Source: UBA11957 sp963603285
GTDB taxonomy: Bacteria; Bacillota; Clostridia; Lachnospirales; Lachnospiraceae
Assembly (NCBI GenBank): GCA_963603285.1
Contig: CAVCMG010000001.1
Coordinates: 86,542-150,541 of the forward strand
Length of the DNA stretch: 64,000 nucleotides
Direction of reading: 5' to 3'
The notes under the pieces were generated by a model. That model worked only from the letters and a program-made list of their open reading frames with translations, was not told where the DNA came from and did no database searches. A program made the translations under genes and the position numbers. This document shows, one piece after another, positions 60,961 through 64,000 of this stretch (position 1 is the first letter of the stretch; the number at the start of each line of letters is the position of its first letter).

Positions 60961-61559
60961 AACCAAAAATAAAATATCAATACATGATTATTATTGGATG
61001 CATAAGTTTGGTATTGCTGGTTGTTTTTGGATGGCTGTACGTTCATAGAAGTAAAAATAACGCAAAACCATACAATTTCCAACTGTCAGAGGGAACAACC
61101 GATATCGGTCAGTATCAGATACCGGAGAAGGAGCTGGAGGCGTTAAGTACGGAATCTCTGGTGGAGACGATACTGGCTAATGGGTTTCTTATGCAGTTTG
61201 AGGCATATGACAGCAGTAAAACAGCTCTGGAAATGCATATGACAAATTTTAATGTGTATCCGGCGCTGTTTTCGAGAGCAGATTGTGTATCTGTATTGCT
61301 GAAGCTGTATGAACAGGAGCCGGTTGTAAGCGATACGGAGAGTGCGAACCAGCAGCCGGAAGCGTATTTTCGGATGCATAATCTGGAAATTTTACTTGCT
61401 GCCAAATTTGCCGAAGATCAGCAGCAGGGAACCGACACAGAGCAGGAAACGAAAGATTTTGAACGTATACATCAGGAAAAAGAGAAACAGCGAGAAGCTG
61501 TCGGGACAGAGCAGACAGTCAGTGACGGCTATGCTTGGTTTGAAGAAAATTATTATTGA
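60957..61559 (+). CDS. Membrane-anchored paralogue of the secreted protein
   Basis: 200 aa, starting by ATGA overlap with the previous gene. One helix (MIIIGCISLVLLVVFGWLYV) and an outside domain whose QYQIPEKELEALSTESLVETILANGFLMQFEAYDS...MTNFNVYPALFSRADCVSVLLKLYE repeats the N-terminal half of the upstream protein. It ends at VSDGYAWFEENYY, matching the point where the upstream protein goes on into its Cys/His domain, so it is the same domain without the catalytic part. It could be a regulator, partner or immunity-type protein. Unknown. Confidence 0.75.
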   Translation: MKPKIKYQYMIIIGCISLVLLVVFGWLYVHRSKNNAKPYNFQLSEGTTDIGQYQIPEKELEALSTESLVETILANGFLMQFEAYDSSKTALEMHMTNFNVYPALFSRADCVSVLLKLYEQEPVVSDTESANQQPEAYFRMHNLEILLAAKFAEDQQQGTDTEQETKDFERIHQEKEKQREAVGTEQTVSDGYAWFEENYY

Positions 61560-61569
61560 TGGGAAACGG

Positions 61570-61609
61570 ACGGTGTATTTGAACATTTTGTTTGAATACA
61601 CCGTTTTTT
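61570..61609 (+). terminator. Terminator of the module 2 cargo operon
   Basis: ACGGTGTATT (61570-61579) with AATACACCGT (61595-61604), then TTTTTT. Confidence 0.85.
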
Positions 61610-61724
61610 GCATATTTGTATGCAACCTTTGGGAGTAAAATACGAACTATAGTATAGAACGTTCTGAGTTACAACAGTGCGTAAAGAAAAATACAGAGCT
61701 TTTATGCATGGAAAGGTTATCCAT

Positions 61725-62294
61725 ATGGACGATACACAGATTGTAGAGCTGTTCTGGGAAAGAAAAGAAGAGGCCATACAGGCGGTAAGTGAAAAGTATG
61801 CGCATTTCTGTCTGGGAATTGCCTGGAACATTCTGAAAAACAAAGAAGATGCGGAGGAGTGTGTCAACGATACATGGCTGGCTGTATGGAAATATATTCC
61901 GCCCAAACGTCCGGCCATTCTGACAGGCTTTCTGGGAAAAATTACGCGTGGATATGCAATCGATCTTTTGCGGAAAAAGTATGCTGCAAAACGATGTGAT
62001 TTACATACGGACAGTCTGGAGCTGTTGAGGGAGACAAAAGATCTGGATAAAGCGGTAAATATTTCTGTAGAAGACAGTGTACAGGAAAAAGAATTGTTGC
62101 AGATTATCAATCTCTTTTTACAGAACAGTAAGAGAAAAGACAGGGATATCTTTATACGACGTTACTGGTATATGGATACGCTGGAAGAAATCGCTGCCCG
62201 GCATGGCTGTTCTGTCAGTGCAGTAAAGTCTAATCTGTTTCGCATGAGAAAGTGGTTGCAGAAACAGTTGGTGCAGGAGAGGTATTTGTTATGA
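61725..62294 (+). CDS. ECF-type RNA polymerase sigma factor
   Basis: 189 aa from MDDTQIVELFWERKEEA after GGAAAGGTTATCCAT. Region 2: AHFCLGIAWNILKNKEDAEECVNDTWLAVWKYI. Region 4: FIRRYWYMDTLEEIAARHGCSVSAVKSNLFRMRKWLQK. No other regions, as in ECF factors. Its stop overlaps the start of the anti-sigma-like gene (ATGA), the usual sigma/anti-sigma arrangement. Confidence 0.9.
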   Translation: MDDTQIVELFWERKEEAIQAVSEKYAHFCLGIAWNILKNKEDAEECVNDTWLAVWKYIPPKRPAILTGFLGKITRGYAIDLLRKKYAAKRCDLHTDSLELLRETKDLDKAVNISVEDSVQEKELLQIINLFLQNSKRKDRDIFIRRYWYMDTLEEIAARHGCSVSAVKSNLFRMRKWLQKQLVQERYLL

Positions 62295-63325
62295 AAGAAA
62301 AAAACAAATTATATTTTATGGAACTTATGGGAGATATAGACGACAGGATGATTCAGGAAGCGGCAGCTCCATGGGAAAGCAGTCGGGTATCTGCATGGCA
62401 TAAAAGAAGCAGGCAGGCGGCAGCCGTAGCAGCAGTTGTGCTTTTGGGAATGGGATGGCTGCTGCATACAGAAGTACGGGCAGGAATTGATAAAGCAACG
62501 ACATGGATCGGAAATATGCTGGGAATTTCCACGGATCTGGCGTCTTATGTTGCGGTAAAAGAGATGCCTGTCACACAACATGGACTGACGTTTACCTTAC
62601 AGGAGGTGATGTTGGATCAGGATATGCTGTTTTTTGAAGTTACATCACAGTTTGCAGATCCGAAAAAAACAGAAGATATCGAGGTGACGTCCAGACTGAC
62701 AGTGAATGGAAAAGAGCAGACAACGCAGGGGGAAATCGTGTCGAATGCCTCCACGGAGATGCTGGCTACGCGGTATGTGGAAAGCTATTATACAGGAAAT
62801 GTATGGTCGACGGATGAAAAAACGCAGGTGGAGCTGGTACTTTCTGCAAAGAGTGCTGATGGACAAAAGGATTATGGAGAATATCATTTCAACTTTGAAG
62901 CATCTCCAGAAGAGCTGGAAACAGACACGAAACGGGTTGAAGTGAACCAGACTGTGAAGTCAACGGATGGTGAACAGTTTACCATACAAAAAATCTCGGT
63001 AAATGCATTGGAAAGTACAATCTATGCCAGCTGTGACGCGCTGGATACAGATGCAGAATATGAGATTCATGGAACAGATGATCAGGGAAATCAGATCGTA
63101 TACCGATTACTTACCGCGGAAAATTCGACAGCTGTTTTTGTGAGAAGCGAAGGAAATATAGCGACAGATGCCCATACGCTGGAATTACAGGTATATAAAC
63201 AGAAGTATACGGGCAAACAGCTTGGCTATGAAGAGGAAGATGGTATAGCAGCTGTGGATGAGAGTGTCGAAAAGGATGGTGACGCGGAGCCTTTAGGGGA
63301 GAAGATTTGGGTTGGTTTGAAGTGA
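62291..63325 (+). CDS. Membrane anti-sigma-like protein (DUF4179 type)
   Basis: 344 aa from MKEKNKLYFMELMGDIDDRMIQEA, coupled to the sigma gene by ATGA. A short cytoplasmic segment (about 1-45, likely sigma-binding), one membrane helix (AAVAAVVLLGMGWLL), and an external beta-rich domain with VKEMPVTQHGLTFTLQEVMLDQDMLFFEV typical of DUF4179 proteins. Presumably holds the sigma factor until an envelope signal is sensed. The signal is unknown. Confidence 0.8.
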   Translation: MKEKNKLYFMELMGDIDDRMIQEAAAPWESSRVSAWHKRSRQAAAVAAVVLLGMGWLLHTEVRAGIDKATTWIGNMLGISTDLASYVAVKEMPVTQHGLTFTLQEVMLDQDMLFFEVTSQFADPKKTEDIEVTSRLTVNGKEQTTQGEIVSNASTEMLATRYVESYYTGNVWSTDEKTQVELVLSAKSADGQKDYGEYHFNFEASPEELETDTKRVEVNQTVKSTDGEQFTIQKISVNALESTIYASCDALDTDAEYEIHGTDDQGNQIVYRLLTAENSTAVFVRSEGNIATDAHTLELQVYKQKYTGKQLGYEEEDGIAAVDESVEKDGDAEPLGEKIWVGLK

Positions 63326-63416
63326 GAGGGAAAAGTATAAAGTGAATGAGGCAATCCTTATAATGATAGTAGCCATCCTAAGGATGGTGAATACATCATT
63401 TTGAGGAGGATAATGT

Positions 63417-63563
63417 ATGCAGTTGGATTACAAGGACATCATTATCAAACACTACGCGCTATCAATATCCGGTAGCGAAATAGCACGTCAGACTGGTTTC
63501 AGCAAGTCTGGTGTTAATGACTTCTTGAGAGCATGCAGATACTATAGATTTTCATGGAGCTGA
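63417..63563 (+). mobile_element. IS21-family transposase (IstA) 5' fragment
   Basis: MQLDYKDIIIKHYALSISGS followed by EIARQTGFSKSGVNDFLRAC is the N-terminal helix-turn-helix of an IstA-type transposase, with GAGGAGGATAATGT as ribosome site and about 60 bases of the element's left part upstream. After about 63534 it joins the third M56 sensor fragment, and a stop follows at 63563. No IstB, catalytic DDE part or right end is present. Confidence 0.75.
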
Positions 63564-63798
63564 TGAAGTCATCCTCAATGATGATGGTACTACAGAACCT
63601 TTGTTTTCCAACACTACAGAAATACGAGCTACCTGCAAACATACTTATGCCGTCAAATCAGTCTATACACATACTAAAAATACAACAGGTGGCTGTGTAG
63701 TCAAAAAATATAATGTTATGTGCTGCACAATTTGTCAGACAATCAAAAGTCGGAAGCTTATCAGCACAACTAATTATCCTAATTGCCCACATAAGTGA
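63535..63798 (+). pseudogene. Third copy of the M56 Cys-rich sensor tail (fragment)
   Basis: 88 codons matching the end of the module 2 sensor: ADTIDFHGADEVILNDDGTT, then TCKHTYAVKSVYTHTKNTTG, GCVVKKYNVMCCTICQTIKS and NCPHK. It begins abruptly at the IstA fragment junction and lies on the + strand, opposite to modules 1 and 2. The protease part is missing. The remainder of the window to the right (63799-64000) has only a terminator and an operator-like end. Confidence 0.85.
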
Positions 63799-63916
63799 TT
63801 GGTTATTTTGGCTTTTAAGTTGTACATACATTTCAAGTTATATTTATGACTTAAGGGAGTCTGGGCAAAAATTACAGAGATAGATGCTGGAGAGACTCTT
63901 TTTGCTTAAAAAAGAA

Positions 63917-63960
63917 AAACGGAAGAAAATCTGTATTTATTGATTTTCTTCCGTTTTTTC
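63917..63960 (+). terminator. Terminator near the right edge
   Basis: AACGGAAGAAAATC (63918-63931) pairs with GATTTTCTTCCGTT (63942-63955), then TTTT. Confidence 0.85.
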
Positions 63961-63979
63961 GGACTTTAATAAAAATAAA

Positions 63980-64000
63980 ATGTAAAACGATATGTAATAC
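63980..64000. promoter_or_regulatory. Operator-like sequence cut by the window edge
   Basis: TGTAAAACGATATGTAATAC closely resembles the module 1 stretch ending at the 37619 site (TGTAAAACAACATGTAATAC), so a further BlaI-controlled promoter region may begin here. Confidence 0.4.

Overview
The window looks like a chromosome segment from an anaerobic Firmicute of the class Clostridia, most likely Lachnospiraceae or a close relative. This is inferred from gene content and layout: a complete trpEGDCFBA run, a glgC-glgD pair, spoVG, NiaR, an anaerobic class III ribonucleotide reductase, GatCAB, ANTAR-glnA pairing and strong GGAGG ribosome sites. No rRNA or tRNA gene was seen. Housekeeping genes have balanced to GC-rich codons. 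The accessory blocks (about 35.9-41.2 kb and 58.2-64 kb) are clearly AT-richer.

Layout. 1-6.2 kb: tryptophan operon (trpE cut by the window edge), with most genes overlapping or closely spaced, ending in a terminator. 6.3-9.1 kb: lipoprotein, xpt, a polysaccharide deacetylase and a lone bacterial microcompartment shell protein. 9.5-15.2 kb: a dlt-like operon in which a PLP decarboxylase sits between the adenylating ligase and the carrier protein, followed by an MBOAT transferase and a DltD-like SGNH protein. 15.3-20.0 kb: a BRO/DinD-type gene and a decayed transferred island (feoB fragment, Feo-associated Cys-rich protein, ICE-type sigma fragment, two fused ABC exporter halves, DtxR-type regulator fragment). 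20.0-25.3 kb: CorC/HlyC-type protein, diguanylate cyclase, alcohol and aldehyde dehydrogenase pair. 25.7-35.8 kb: polyphosphate kinase split into two frames, glnA, ANTAR regulator, dapF, a zinc-ribbon membrane protein and gatCAB. 41.4-50 kb: PfoR-like PTS IIC, niaR, nrdD, nrdG, and a dnaD-dnaC-prs operon preceded by a cluster of DnaA boxes. 50.3-58.1 kb: murC, glgCD, spoVG, RsmF-type methyltransferase, an Xre regulator, a BlaI-like gene and asnA.

Accessory systems. Two related modules (35.9-41.2 kb and 58.2-61.6 kb) each carry an intact BlaI-type repressor and a broken M56 (BlaR1-like) protease with a Cys-rich sensor tail. Both face, across homologous divergent promoter regions, different secreted or membrane cargo: a secreted protein with an ABC transporter in the first, and a secreted Cys/His-domain protein with a membrane-anchored paralogue in the second. 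A third sensor fragment, fused to an IS21-type transposase fragment, lies near 63.5 kb, and another operator-like sequence runs into the right edge.

The strongest unexplained signal is a family of three roughly 230-bp hairpin elements (near 9.2, 25.4 and 28.0 kb). Their central 75 nt align without gaps and keep the internal-loop sequences, while the paired segments change together. The long outer arms are unrelated between copies but almost perfectly self-complementary within each copy. This fits a structured RNA or a hairpin mobile element.
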